DNA from: Channallabes apus | Lineage: Eukaryota > Chordata > Actinopteri > Siluriformes > Clariidae | Length of the DNA: 64,000 nucleotides | Reading direction: 5' to 3' | NCBI GenBank assembly: GCA_030522415.1 | Contig: CM060107.1 | Location: 51,588,307-51,652,306 of the forward strand | Shown: one piece after another, positions 1-10,019 of the stretch | Numbering within the stretch: the first letter of the stretch is position 1 | Layout: every line of letters begins with the position of its first letter | The notes under the pieces: generated by a model | Databases searched by the model: none | What the model was told of the DNA's origin: nothing | Seen by the model: the letters and a program-made list of their open reading frames with translations, nothing else | Made by a program: the position numbers and the translations under genes

Positions 1-506
1 TACTTCGTTACCTTACTTAAGTAGAAATTTTGGGTATCTATACTTTACTGGAGTAATTATTTTTCAGCCGACTTTTTACTTCTACTCCTTACATTTTTAA
101 GCAATTATCTGTACTTTCTACTCCTTACTTTTTAAAAACAGCCTCGTTACTCTATTTTTATGATCAGAACGCGCACAACGCCCCACCCCCGTCACATGAT
201 CAGAACGCGCACAACGCCCCCCCCCCCCCCGTCACATGATCAAAACGCGCACAACCCCCCCCCCTCCCCCCCCCCCCCCCCCCCCCGTTGCATGATCGGA
301 AAGCGAAACCTTAATGCTTTTTCCCCCCTCACGGTACTTTTACTTTTATACTTTAAGTAGTTTTGAAACCAGTACTTTTAAACTTTTACTTAAGTAAAAA
401 GCTTGGGGTGATACTTGGGGTGATACAACTTCTAAAGAAGTATTTCTGAACCCTAGTATCTATACTTCTACTCAAGTAATGAATGTGAATACTTTTGACA
501 CCACTG
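1..506. mobile_element. hAT-like non-autonomous element, right part (left end outside window)
   Basis: The stretch is built of repeated ACTTAAGTA/TACTCAAGTA-type motifs typical of the subterminal parts of fish hAT elements. It ends in the motif TTTTGACACCACTG at 493-506, the expected inverted-terminal end of a CAGTGGTGTCAAAA family. The left terminus is cut off by the window, so no target duplication can be checked. It includes a C-rich low-complexity patch (about 205-287) embedded in three copies of a CACATGATCAGAACGCGCACAAC-like unit. No coding capacity is seen. Confidence 0.45.
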
Positions 507-716
507 TTAAGTGTTTAGGATAATTTACAAATGCTAAATGCATTTTCTACACTATAACATGTTTTTGAAACACATTACATCAGTAATTATGAGGCAGATT
601 TTATTCATGAGTTCAACAGATTTAATTTGCACAAGGTTACAAAAAAGCGCTACTATAGTTTATTTGTGCTCAACAAAACATCAGGTTGTCTCACAAACAC
701 ACAAACTAAAATATAA

Positions 717-975
717 ACTGGTGTGTGAACACAGACAGACATTAGTATTAGAATCTACAGGTACAGTATTAGTTTAAACCTGGTGTGTGAACACAGACAG
801 ACATTAGTATTAGAATCTACAGGTACAGTATTAGTTTAAACCTGGTGTGTGAACACAGACAGACATTAGTATTAGAATCTACAGGTACAGTATTAGTTTA
901 AACCTGGTGTGTGAACACAGACAGACATTAGTATTAGAATCTACAGGTACAGTATTAGTTTAAACCTGGTGTGTT
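717..975. repeat. 62-bp minisatellite, about 4.1 copies
   Basis: The unit beginning CTGGTGTGTGAACACAGACA recurs with exact 62-base spacing (GG dinucleotides at 720, 782, 844, 906 and 968). The four full units look identical by eye, and a fifth starts at about 966 before diverging. Such homogeneity points to recent tandem expansion. The unit contains no open frame of note. Confidence 0.9.
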
Positions 976-1533
976 GATTCTGTTACACAGAGACTGAAAA
1001 CAGGCCGAGAGCTACAGAGCCATTACACCACAAGCAAAGTACACAACACATTAACAACAACACATTAGACAATATAAACTATAGATTAAAGTATGTACGT
1101 AATTTAAAACCGTTAAATTTACCTTAAGCCGATGAAAATAAAATAATAACGATACGAACTAACGCACGCGATGATGCAGCTTCAGCCGTTAATTCAAACT
1201 AGAAGTGGAGAACTGGGGAGCCAATCAGAGAACGGACAGTCCGAATCTGCCCGCCTCTAGCTCTGATTGGCTGGTGGGGCGTTGTCTAGTCTCCGGTTGG
1301 CTGGAAAAGTCGCAAAGTTTACCCGCCTGCTGCAGTTTGTGTGTGGCTTTATGACAGTGAGCGGACAGAAGAGTGAGAGAGTAAAAACATAAATTATCTT
1401 GGACGGCAAAAGTGATTTTGAGCGCGCAGGAACGAGTTTGAGATCGCGCGCGCGAGGGAGAGATTCAGCGTGCAAAAACGAGTCTAAAACCATGCGCACA
1501 GTAGTGCACTACATATAAGTACATATTAATAAG
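976..1533. other. no gene seen; short GC-rich, CCAAT-containing stretch
   Basis: At 1185-1320 there are CCAATCAG (about 1219) and two inverted CCAAT motifs (GATTGGCTGG about 1263, GGTTGGCTGG about 1293) in otherwise AT-rich DNA, followed by CpG-containing sequence to about 1500. This resembles a promoter region, but no start exon, TATA box or downstream coding exon can be tied to it. A hAT element begins immediately after. Confidence 0.25.
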
Positions 1534-2701
1534 CAGAGGTGGAAAGAGTAATAAAATTTCGTACTCAAGTACAAGTACTGTTACTTCAGTGAAATTTTAC
1601 TTAAGTACAAGTAAAGTTACAATTATAAAAATCTACTCAAGTAAAAGTAAAAAGTAGTTCATTAAAAAATGTACTCAGAGTAAAAGTTACCGAGTTTAAG
1701 AGGGGGGGTGGGGGGGATGAGGCATTCGTAGTTCAAAAAAGATGAGCGGATGTAAATCTCAAACTAGTTGTTTTTAACTGAAGAAACACCTTTGCATAAT
1801 AAAGCTGTTGTCTTTCTTGTGCTTGAAAATCAAAGTGGTCACTTAAATATGGTGTTACGTCCCAGTCTAGAGTCATACAGCAAAAGAATGGTTCAGGGTT
1901 CTATTTATAATATATATAACTGTATGGAAATGGTGGTATATGGCAGAAAGAACTACTGTAGATCCAATCATTAACTGATGAAATAATGAGGTTTGTACAC
2001 ACACACACCAGGAGGAGGATCAGATTCAGGATGGACCCAGGCCAAAATAATAAACAAAATGGTATTTATATTTAGTAGCTAGATTACCTGCAAAAAAAAA
2101 AAAAAAACACACACACACAAACAAAAATACCGGTACCTTCCCGGACTCCCTAAACCAAAAACAGTGAAATTATCTACAAATATATACAAAGACCAACCAA
2201 ACCAAAGGGACAAAGCAATAATCAAAGTCTATTGGAGGCAAAAAGTCAAAACCGGAATACACAACCAAATATCAAAACGCCAAAATCACAACCTCTTTCA
2301 TCTTTCCCGCGTCTCTCTCTGGTTTATACATGGTCGCGCTAGTCGATGACGTCACTCAGGGCGGAAGCGACCGTGTGGAAGGTCAGGTAGATGCCGATGT
2401 CAGAAAACCTGGAGTGGAGTCTGGAGCGGCGCGCGACCAGGACATGATACACACACGCGAGCGCAACGGGGCATTTATAAAGCATAATATCTTTTATTAT
2501 TTTATAATTTTCATTGATTTATTTTTTACTCAGTAGCGAATATGATTTAAAATGTAGCGAATTACAATACTTCAAACAAAACGTACTTAAGTAAAAGTAA
2601 AATTACAGATTTTTAAAACTACTTTAAAAAGTAGAAATACACAAAAAAGCTACTCAGTTACAGTAACGCGAGTAAATGTAATTCGTTACTTTCCACCTCT
2701 G
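1534..2701. mobile_element. hAT-type non-autonomous transposon (1168 bp) with 8-bp TSD
   Basis: The terminal inverted repeats are CAGAGGTGGAAAG at 1534 and its complement CTTTCCACCTCTG ending at 2701. The element is flanked by a perfect 8-bp duplication TTAATAAG (1526-1533 and 2702-2709), diagnostic of hAT transposition. Subterminal ACTCAAGTA-type repeats lie at both ends. No transposase is encoded, so it depends on an autonomous hAT. The interior (about 2343-2460, GTCACTCAGGGCGGAAGCG and onward) is related to sequence at 12357-12450. Confidence 0.9.
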
Positions 2702-3091
2702 TTAATAAGTACATTTACATTTAACTGATAATATACTGAGACTACCGTATATTAAAATTTGTATTCTAATATATACTTTCTGTACATTTGTATAATGATT
2801 ATTTCGAGCATATTTAAAAAAATATATACCAAAAATATATTGAAAAACAAGTTTAAATAAGTATACTTTGGAAATTAGACCAACCTTTCAATTAAAGTAT
2901 TATAATACAATAATTTTTTAAGTATATTTAAAGTTTAATTCCAAAATTTGGTAAAAGCATGATGTTAGTATGCTTTTTATATATTAACTGATGGTACAAC
3001 TTTTTGTTAGTATATTTGCAGTGTATTATCGAGGATTTCAATATATTTGTAATACACTAAAGTGTATTTTTTTTTCACTGGGGAATTCTCT
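2702..3091. other. AT-rich intergenic DNA, possible MITE end
   Basis: No gene is visible. The segment is AT-rich and ends with GTGTATTTTTTTTTCACTGGGG (about 3062-3083), which looks like the terminal repeat of a small fish DNA element. The opposite terminus cannot be located, so this remains a weak call. Confidence 0.25.
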
Positions 3092-3266
3092 TAAATCAGG
3101 ATGAAAAAACGCCAAGGATCCACCAAGCATGAATCAGAGCATAAGGACAAAATCAATTTGTGTGACAGTGAATCCTGGGTCGTCCTAGAAGGAAATCTAT
3201 CAAGATTGACATCTAAGCATTCGTTAAAATCACCACACAGAATAATATAAAATTCATTATATTTGT

Positions 3267-3323
3267 CCCGCGACCCTGAACACAGGATTAAGCGGTATAG
3301 AAGATGAATGAATGAATGAATGA
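3267..3323 (+). mobile_element. SINE/LINE 3' tail insertion with 11-bp TSD
   Basis: The segment has CGACCCTGAACACAGGAT, then AAGCGGTATAGAAG, ending in (ATGA/GAAT)n. This is the same 3' tail that ends the tRNA-derived SINEs elsewhere in this window. The flanking sequence ATTATATTTGT is duplicated at 3256-3266 and 3324-3334. It interrupts the L1 endonuclease relic, so it is younger than that relic. Confidence 0.75.
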
Positions 3324-3517
3324 ATTATATTTGTTCTGTAACCTTTTAACGTTTGTGGAGATGTGAGCAAATAAATCCCTATTGCAAGAGTGAGAGTTAT
3401 ATCCATACACATGACATAAAATAAGAAAACCATTTTCTTGTTTGATGATAAAAATCAACCATCTACCTTCGTCTGATTTGATCATCTCCAGTACTTCCTC
3501 TTTAAATTTATGTAAGA

Positions 3518-3572
3518 GAATAAGATAAGATGAACCTTTATTAGTCCCACAAGTGGGAAATTTGTTGTCACC
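3518..3572. mobile_element. short retroelement tail fragment inside L1 relic
   Basis: The sequence AATAAGATAAGATGAACC followed by TTTATTAGTCCCACAAGTGG resembles the conserved 3' tail of fish LINE families. It splits the L1 endonuclease frame between GVAIG and the downstream DEGRW block. It is only about 55 bp, so the family assignment is loose. Confidence 0.4.
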
Positions 3573-4038
3573 CCAATAGCCACCCCAGCTGAATGGTTAC
3601 TCCCATGACAATAATATATCGAATTACCACATTGATTTTTCCACATTTTAGTGTCTGAATCACTCGAATGTGTCTCCTGAACCAGTATAATGTCAGCATC
3701 ACTTCTTTTGAAAACTAGAAATAAGGCTTTTCTTTTCACACTGTCACGTATACCTCTCACATTTAAAGACAAGACAGACAGGGAACCTAAAGAACAAACC
3801 ATAACAACAGTAGTAAACAAATAAGAACTAAAAGCTTAGAAATGTAAGAAAACACACCTACTGAAGGAGGTGGAAACAACCAAAAGAATTATGACATTAT
3901 GTAAGATAATAAAAATTAAAGGGCACCTCATGTTCAGAACTCTATGTGAAAAATAACTCTATGATTATAAGGGTGCTAAGGACAACAAACTTGACTAGAC
4001 CGTCAAATTATTAAATTATTATTCTTTTTTCATATATA

Positions 4039-4485
4039 CACACTACCGTTCAAAAGTTTTAGGACACTTTCTAACTCCATGATGGTTCCTGATCATTAGA
4101 ACGCCTCTAATCTGAGCTGCTGTTAATTGGTCATTTTTCAGGCTGATAACTCTAAATGAACTTCTCGTCTGCAGCAGAGGTAGGTTTTGGTCTCGTCCTC
4201 CTGGGACGGCCTTCATGAGAGACAGTTTCATTATGGTGCTGGACGGATTTTGCAAATGCACTTGACACAATACTGTTCTTGCAGGAACTATTACAGAAAG
4301 GCCGACCTCTGTGTCTTACAATAACAACTAACTGGTGTTTTTCTTGTTGTTACGTAATTACCTAATTCCATATGTGTTATTTTATAGTTTTGAAATCCAC
4401 AGTATTGTTGTAGAATGTAGAAAATAAATCACTAAACAAAAACAAAGACATTTGCAAGTGATCTAAAACTTTTGAACTGTAGTGT
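4039..4485 (-). mobile_element. internally deleted Tc1-like transposon
   Basis: The left end CACTACCGTTCAAAAGTTTT (4041) mirrors the right end AAAACTTTTGAACTGTAGTG (about 4465-4484). The minus-strand interior around 4060-4265 keeps part of a Tc1 transposase DNA-binding region (SFRVISLKNDQLTAAQIRGV), but no catalytic DDE block is present. The length of about 447 bp, against about 1.5 kb for a full element, shows an internal deletion. Confidence 0.7.
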
Positions 4486-4486
4486 A

Positions 4487-4702
4487 CAGTGGTGTGAAAA
4501 ACTATTTGCCCCCTTCCTGATTTCTTATTCTTTTGCATGTTTGTCACACTTAAATGTTTCTGCTCATCAAAAACCGTTAACTATTAGTCAAAGATAACAT
4601 AATTGAACACAAAATGCAGTTTTTAAATGAAGGTTTACGTTATTAAGGGAGAAAAAAAAATCCAAATCTACATGGCCCTGTGTGAAAAAGTTATTGCCCC
4701 CC
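4487..4702. mobile_element. solo left inverted repeat of a Tc1 (IR/DR) transposon
   Basis: This is nearly identical to the first ~215 bp of the complete Tc1 at 10020. The outer direct repeat CAGTGGTGTGAAAAACTATT begins at 4487 after a TA dinucleotide, and the inner direct repeat (GTGTGAAAAAGTTATTGCCC) lies at about 4680-4699. At 4702-4703 the Tc1 similarity stops and BEL/Pao coding sequence begins. No transposase or right IR follows. Confidence 0.8.
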
Positions 4703-7200
4703 TGTCACACATCCCTTCAAGGACCCAAACAAAGGGGCCAAGGAGAACCCAGGGTCAGCGTCGCAACCGAGGACAGACAGGTTGGTAAAATTCACAAAGA
4801 CTTGATTACAATGAAGAATGCCGGTACATTACCTGTCAGCGCCTTCACTAAACCGTGCGCACATTGCAAAGGGGAGCATATCTTAGACGATTGCTTCCAA
4901 TTTAATGATAAGACACACAAAGACAAAGTAGAATTCTTAAAAGGAAACGGATTCTGTTTCGGATGTTTAACAAAGGGTCATTTGTGGAAAGACTGTACCA
5001 AAAAAATTACATGTTCATTGTGTTCAAAGCCACATCCAAGCATGCTACACATAGCAGTGCCAGCCACGGCGCAGTCAGCTACGAGCGCCCGTAGAAACAA
5101 AACTGAAAGTGACACAACAAATACACTATCTGCAGTGAGTCATGAATCAAATGCGCTCACTGGGGCTGGAGGTAATTGCATCCTCCCCATTGTGCCCGTT
5201 AAAATAAAGTCCAAGAAAAAGGACACAGTAGAAGCCATGTACTATCACGTGAAAGTCCCCGAGAAGGACACTAATCTGCTGCGCTTCCTATGGTGGCCGA
5301 ATGGAGATGTGAACCAAGACTTAGTTGAAAACAAAATGGTAGTTCATCTGTTCGGTGCAAAATCGTCGCCTAGTGTTGCTAACTTCGAGCTCACAATGAC
5401 AGCAGAAGAAAACCGCAGCAATGCATCTGCTGTGGCAGTTAATACAGTGCTTAAAAACTTTTATGTAGACAACTGCCTGAAATCTGTTTCGAGTCATGAC
5501 CAAGCAGTCGCCCTATACAATGATCTCACAAGTCTCTGTACAAGCGGAGGGTTTAACCTCACTAAATGGGCAAGCAACAGCCGTGCCCTACTGACTGTCA
5601 TTCCCGAGAGCGAAAGGATCAAAGACATGAGAGACTTAGACTTGAGTAAAAATGCACTGCCCATAGAGAGAGCTCTGGGGGTGCTGTGGTGCATTGATTC
5701 AGACATGTTCAAGTTTAAGATTAGTTTAAAGGAACGACCTGTGACAAGAAGAGGAATTCTGTCAGTCACTGGCTCAACATACGACCCGTCAGGCTTTCTC
5801 CCACCTGCCATACTGCCAGCTACAATCCCAATGCAACAGCTATGTAAAGAAAAACTAGCCTGGGATGACGACATTCCCGAGCAGTTTGCAACGGCATGGA
5901 AAACCTGGCTGCAAGAGCTGCACCGACTGTCCAAGTTCAGCATAGCAAGGTGCATAAAACCAGCCGACTTTGGAGTTACAGCTACAGCACAACTCCATCA
6001 CTTCTCGGATGCAAGTGAAATGGGATACGGAGCTGTCTCATACCTCAGGTTAGTAAACGCTGATGGACTTACACATTGTGCATTCATGATGGGGAACTCC
6101 CGTGTAGCACCCCTGAAACAAACCACCATTCCACAAATGGAACTGACTGCGGCAGTGGTCGCTGTAAAAAATGACAAAATGTTGAAAGAACAGCTAGAAT
6201 TGAAATTGCTGGACTCTATGTTCTGGACTGACAGTACAACTGTTTTGAGATACATTGATAACGAAACACTTCATTTTAAAACCTTTGTGGCCAACAGAAT
6301 CGCCATTATAAGAGAGTCAACCAAGTCACAGCATTGGAGGTACGTTAATACCTCACAAAACCCAGCTGATTCTGCCTCCAGGGGGGTATCCTGTGAAAAG
6401 TTCATGAAAAATGTTAACTGGATCCAAGGTCCCTCCCTCCTCAAAGAAGCAGAGTGCAAATGGCCTGAAAATATTCATGACACATCAATAAAAGAAAATT
6501 TTGATGAAAATGCTGATGAAGTTAAGCTCTCAGCTTTAGTGAATATTGTGAGCATTACAAAATGCACAGACACAGACGCAGTGAGTAAACTGATTAATCA
6601 TCACTCTGACTGGCACAAGTTAAAAAGATCCATTGCCTGGATCCTTCGCACCAGAGACATGCTGAAACAAAAAACAGAAAGGGTTAAAACACAAGTAGAT
6701 GACCCAAAGACAGAAAATCACAAGCCTCTAAAAGCGCAAGACCTAACAAGAGCAGAAAACGAAATCATTAAGTTCACTCAAAGACAAAATTTTAAGGAAG
6801 AACTTCTCACGTTGCAAAAGGGTAAAGCAGCAGCAGAATTCAAACAGGGAATTCGCACACAGCAAAAACGAAAGGCATCTGTGAAAAGAAACAGCTGCTC
6901 GCCCAAACTGGAACCTCTGACACCAAACCACCTGCTGCTGATGAAAAAACAGCCAAACCTGCCCTCTGGATTCTTCAAAAAGGAAGACATCTATGCACGT
7001 CGCAGGGAGAAGCAGATCCAGCATCGATCAGACCTGCTTTGGAATCGATGGGTACGTGACGTGAATACTTGCCCTTGCTCCAGGGGCGGCAAAAATGGTT
7101 TCAAAACAAAAAAAAACTCTCGATTGGAGATATAGTGTTAATAACTGATGAGTCTTCTCCAAGCAATTCATGGGTTATTGGATAAATCACGAAAGTGTTC
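4703..7200 (+). pseudogene. BEL/Pao retrotransposon gag-pol, deleted and frameshifted
   Basis: A long frame (open to 7135; first in-frame ATG about 4810) carries three Cys-rich knuckles (CAHCKGEHILDDC, CFGCLTKGHLWKDC, CSLCSKPHPSMLH). There follows a short reverse-transcriptase piece (LRFLWWPNGD...HLFGAKSSPS), the RT catalytic box region as FYVDNCLKSV, and a Pao-type RNase H region (HHFSDASEMGYGAV, FWTDSTTVLRYI, NPADSASRG). Then comes a jump to the integrase C-terminal tail (LTPNHLLLMK, LLWNRWVRD). The protease, the first half of RT and the integrase core are missing. The metal-binding YVDD reads YVDN. The frame is lost near 7050-7135. It is therefore non-autonomous and inactive although largely open. 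The 5' LTR is absent and the fragment abuts a Tc1 terminal repeat. Confidence 0.85.
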
Positions 7201-7470
7201 CCAGAGACGTGTGTTAGTTAAAACTAAGACCAACACTCTGGAAAGACCCATCGACAAGCTGGGCCTCACATGTGAAATGGACTGTTAAATGTGTGGTAAT
7301 ATGTTATGAAATTTGATATGCAAATGTAAACATCTGAGATAAATATTACACACTTAAAAGATTTAAAACGTTTAGAAGGTTAAGAATGTTTGATTTCATG
7401 GCTTTATCAAAAAAAAAAAAAAAAAAAATTGTAATTGTCAGTCTCCATGCCTGTCAATTAGGGGCTGGAA

Positions 7471-8093
7471 TGTAAGTGCCATATCGCACTTGTTATGAAT
7501 TTGTTGTTGTGTTTATTTTATTTGCTGTTATTTCATTTGTTCTACCTTGTTCTATTCATTAGTGAAGCATTAAGCATTAAGTTTGTTACATAAGCCATAA
7601 GCTTTATATTTCTTAGTCATGCATCATAAGTAGACAATCGTAGGTTGGTCTGTGATGTCATTCTACTATTACATGCATTTGTGTGACTGTCATATGTTAG
7701 AGAGCAGTCTAGATGCGGAAGGCTAAGGAAACACAAGCTTTTGACCATAAGCCCGGTAAGCTAAGAATGTGAAATACAGCAACTAGGTTGTTGTAACCGT
7801 AAGCTAACGTAAGTGGATATATACAGCAAGAGTGTTGTTATATTCGTGAGCTAAGACTGTAATTTACAAGATACAGCAAACAGGTTGTTGTAAAAGTCAG
7901 AGATTTGCAAGATGCAGCAACTGGTGTCTGTAATCACAGTGGATTTACTCAAGACGACTGTATGAAGTGTTGATTCTTTGATGCTGACAAAATAAACTAC
8001 AAGAGACAAAGAGATTGGACTTCTGTCGTGTGAGTGAAACTTTAAACCAAAGCTACGCGTCAAAACTGGTGAAATAATATGACCGCATCTACA
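7471..8093 (+). repeat. BEL/Pao 3' LTR
   Basis: A purine-rich tract (AGGGGCTGGAA, 7460-7470) precedes TGTAAGTGCC, and the LTR-like stretch ends ...GCATCTACA at 8093 (TG...CA form). It contains a TATA-like GGATATATACAG near 7816 and AATAAA near 7991. The 3' two-thirds (from about 7743) recurs at 36963-37313. The SINE begins directly at its 3' edge. Confidence 0.6.
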
Positions 8094-8420
8094 CCTGTGT
8101 TCAGGGTCGCGGGGGACCTGGAGCCTATCCCAGGAGACTTCGGGCACTAGGCGGGGTACACCCTGGACAGGGTGCCAATGCATCGCAGGGCACACACACA
8201 CTCATACACCCAATCACACACTACGGGCAATTTAGGAACGCCAATTAGCCTAACCTGCATATCTTTGGACTGTGGGAGGAAACCGGAGTACCCGGAGGAA
8301 ACCCACCAAGCACCGGGAGAACATGCACACAGAGACGGGAATCGAGCCTGGCCGGGGAATTGAACCCAGACCCTGGAGGTGCAAGGCGACAGTGCTAACC
8401 ACTACACCACCGTGCCGCCC
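8094..8420 (-). mobile_element. tRNA-derived SINE (minus orientation), copy 1
   Basis: Read on the minus strand it starts GGGCGGCACGGTGGTGTAGT (pol III A-box region GTGGTTAGCACTG), carries a B-box-like GGTTCAATTCC, the conserved body GGGAGAACATGC...CTCCGGTTTCC...TCCAAAGATATGCAGG, and the tail TCCCAGGATAGGCTCC...GCGACCCTGAACACAGG. This is the common fish SINE family of which two more copies are present (37314-37650, 51494-51877). The tail is truncated at the BEL LTR junction. Confidence 0.85.
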
Positions 8421-10019
8421 GATATCAGGAAAATATGCGATATTGTTGTTGAATACTGCGATAACGATATTTCTTGCGATATTAGCACCCTCAGCAGATA
8501 TTCTGATTTCTGGTTTGCTGTTCCCATAAATCTGCCAACACAATATGAATTACTTTCAAACATTACTTTTTATTTACACGAAACCATACACTCAAGAGTG
8601 TCTTAAAACACGAGCATATTTTAAACAAAATAGTTCCTTTGGCTTTCCTGGGTTTTTGTTTTGTTTGTTTTTTTAAATAAAATTTTATATCATTAAACAA
8701 AAATTTAATGAGAAAATACTATTAAACAAAGTGTGCAGGCCTTAAATAAATTGGTATGTGGTGGAAACACTAACATTGTCAACATCCACATAAATAAAAT
8801 AATTAATATTAACATGTAAACATTACAGAACATTAATATCACGTAAACCTGTTTTGGCACAATGCCATACCATATGTGCTTGACTGTCAAAACTATTTTA
8901 TTCCAGGTTTTTTGCCAGGAAAACTAGCATATTGATTTTCGCAGGTTTTAAACATGTGTGTTGGCATGTCACAACATTTCCTGATGTACTGAAAAGTCTC
9001 TCTGAAGGTGAACTGCTTGCTGGTATACAGAGATACTTCCTGGCTAGATTACTCAGGTGTGGAAAGTCGACTTGATGGACTTGCCACCAAGTGAGAGGGT
9101 CCATCTCACTGTCTATGGTGGGACACATCATGTAGTTGTTCAGTTCAAATTCCACAGTGTGCAATTGTTCCAAAGATGATGGACCTGGGGATGTCTTGAA
9201 GAAACTGCCCAGGGACTTTTTGGCCTTCTTTAAGGTGACATCTGTTGGACCCATGCCCTGGTGATCTTGATTACTTAGGTCTTGCTCCTAAAATAGAGAA
9301 ATAAAGTAAATATTGTAATCAAATTTAGTTATAGTGCATTATTTTGTCACTTACTATTGTCATATTAACATTTACCTTTGGCACAATTGCTTCAATTTCA
9401 GACATCACCCTGGCTCTGATGTCTGACACCTTGTCAGAGCTGATGTAGTTGGCTTTGAATCTGGGGTCCATAAAGGAGGTGATGTCCAGAAGTTCTTGAG
9501 TTGCTGGGTTGTCATACTTGGTGTTCATGTACTCTAGAATCTTCATCTTTATGGACTTTGTTAGATCACTGTCTTCTTGCAGCAAGAACTGAGGTGTTCA
9601 TTAAGTGAAGTACAGGTTTCACGTATGAAACACTTACGTAACTTTCACCTGATAGAGCATCTGTAAATTCTTGCAGAGGCTGCAATGCCTGGTTTACAGA
9701 CTCCAGTACCTCTAGGTCCTGCCAAGAAGGAACTAAATGTCTTGACTTTCTGTCTGCTGACAGGACGTCGCTTATGGCCCGCTGCTGCTCTAGAACCCTC
9801 TCAATCATTCTCTGCCTGGAACCCCACCTTGTAGGGCATTCAGTGATGAGGGAGTGCTCTGGGAGGTTGTGCTCTTTCTGTGCTTTTTTCAGTGCTATCT
9901 TCCCCTTCCAGGTGTGGGAGAAATGTCCTACTAACTTTCTGCAGAGACCAACAGCTCGAGTAATGCGCTCATCACCTTTAACAGCATTTTCTGAAGAGAA
10001 AAAACAAAACAAGGACATA
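8421..10019 (-). mobile_element. hAT transposon, 3' half, host of a Tc1 insertion
   Basis: The subterminal region at 8421-8520 is rich in GATAT/CGATATTGTT motifs typical of fish hAT ends. Upstream on the minus strand are exons of a ZBED-type hAT transposase (8898-9990). At 10020 a Tc1 element is inserted in the intron about 30 bp before the transposase exon. The left ~860 bp are also present in the second copy at 37651-38727. Confidence 0.75.
8898..9990 (-). pseudogene. hAT (ZBED-type) transposase, two exons, degenerate
   Basis: Exon A (9990 down to 9376) starts after a good acceptor (TTCTCTTCAG) and encodes the core region (AVGLCRKLVGHFSHTWKG, ECPTRWGSRQRMIERV, QPLQEFTDALSGE). A frameshift near 9590 moves the frame to DLTKSIKMKILEYMN...LLDITSFMDPRFKANY. 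A donor (AAG|gtaaat) lies at 9376/9375. Exon B (9287 down to 8898) follows acceptor TTTTAG and holds the hAT dimerisation domain (LARKYLCIPASSSPSERLFSTSGN) and a stop. The N-terminal BED zinc finger and first catalytic part are not seen. The frameshift and missing N-terminus make it inactive. Confidence 0.8.

Larger units (their letters stand above)
3092..3830 (-). pseudogene. L1-type LINE ORF2 endonuclease relic
   Basis: Read on the minus strand from about 3820, the frame gives the start of an L1-like apurinic endonuclease: LSLNVRGIRD, then DADIILVQETHS (the N and E active-site motifs). After two interruptions come DEGRWLIF, CHVYGYNSH and CGDFNECLD (the GDFN motif, about 3225), then LVDPWRFFHPD near 3105. 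In L1 elements this domain nicks the target DNA for target-primed reverse transcription. The frame is broken by an LTR/LINE tail piece at about 3518-3572 and a SINE-type tail at 3267-3323, and no reverse transcriptase part follows. It is a dead 5' fragment. Confidence 0.75.

Noticed and set aside
717..975. Regular 62-bp repeats as a CRISPR array
   Set aside because: The whole unit repeats without variable spacers and the context is eukaryotic; it is a minisatellite.
1257..1499. 80-residue minus-strand frame in the GC-rich patch
   Set aside because: No homology recognised, ends in a CCAAT-rich non-coding region and begins beside a hAT insertion; likely chance.
4682..7135. A functional host gene encoded by the 817-codon frame
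   Set aside because: The zinc knuckles, YVDN box, Pao RNase H and integrase-tail motifs identify a deleted BEL/Pao gag-pol that begins inside a Tc1 repeat without its own ATG; domestication would need expression and conservation data.
8172..8606. Several open frames at 8.17-8.6 kb (also 37.34-37.77 kb and 51.68-52.0 kb)
   Set aside because: All are translations of the tRNA-derived SINE, repeated at each copy.
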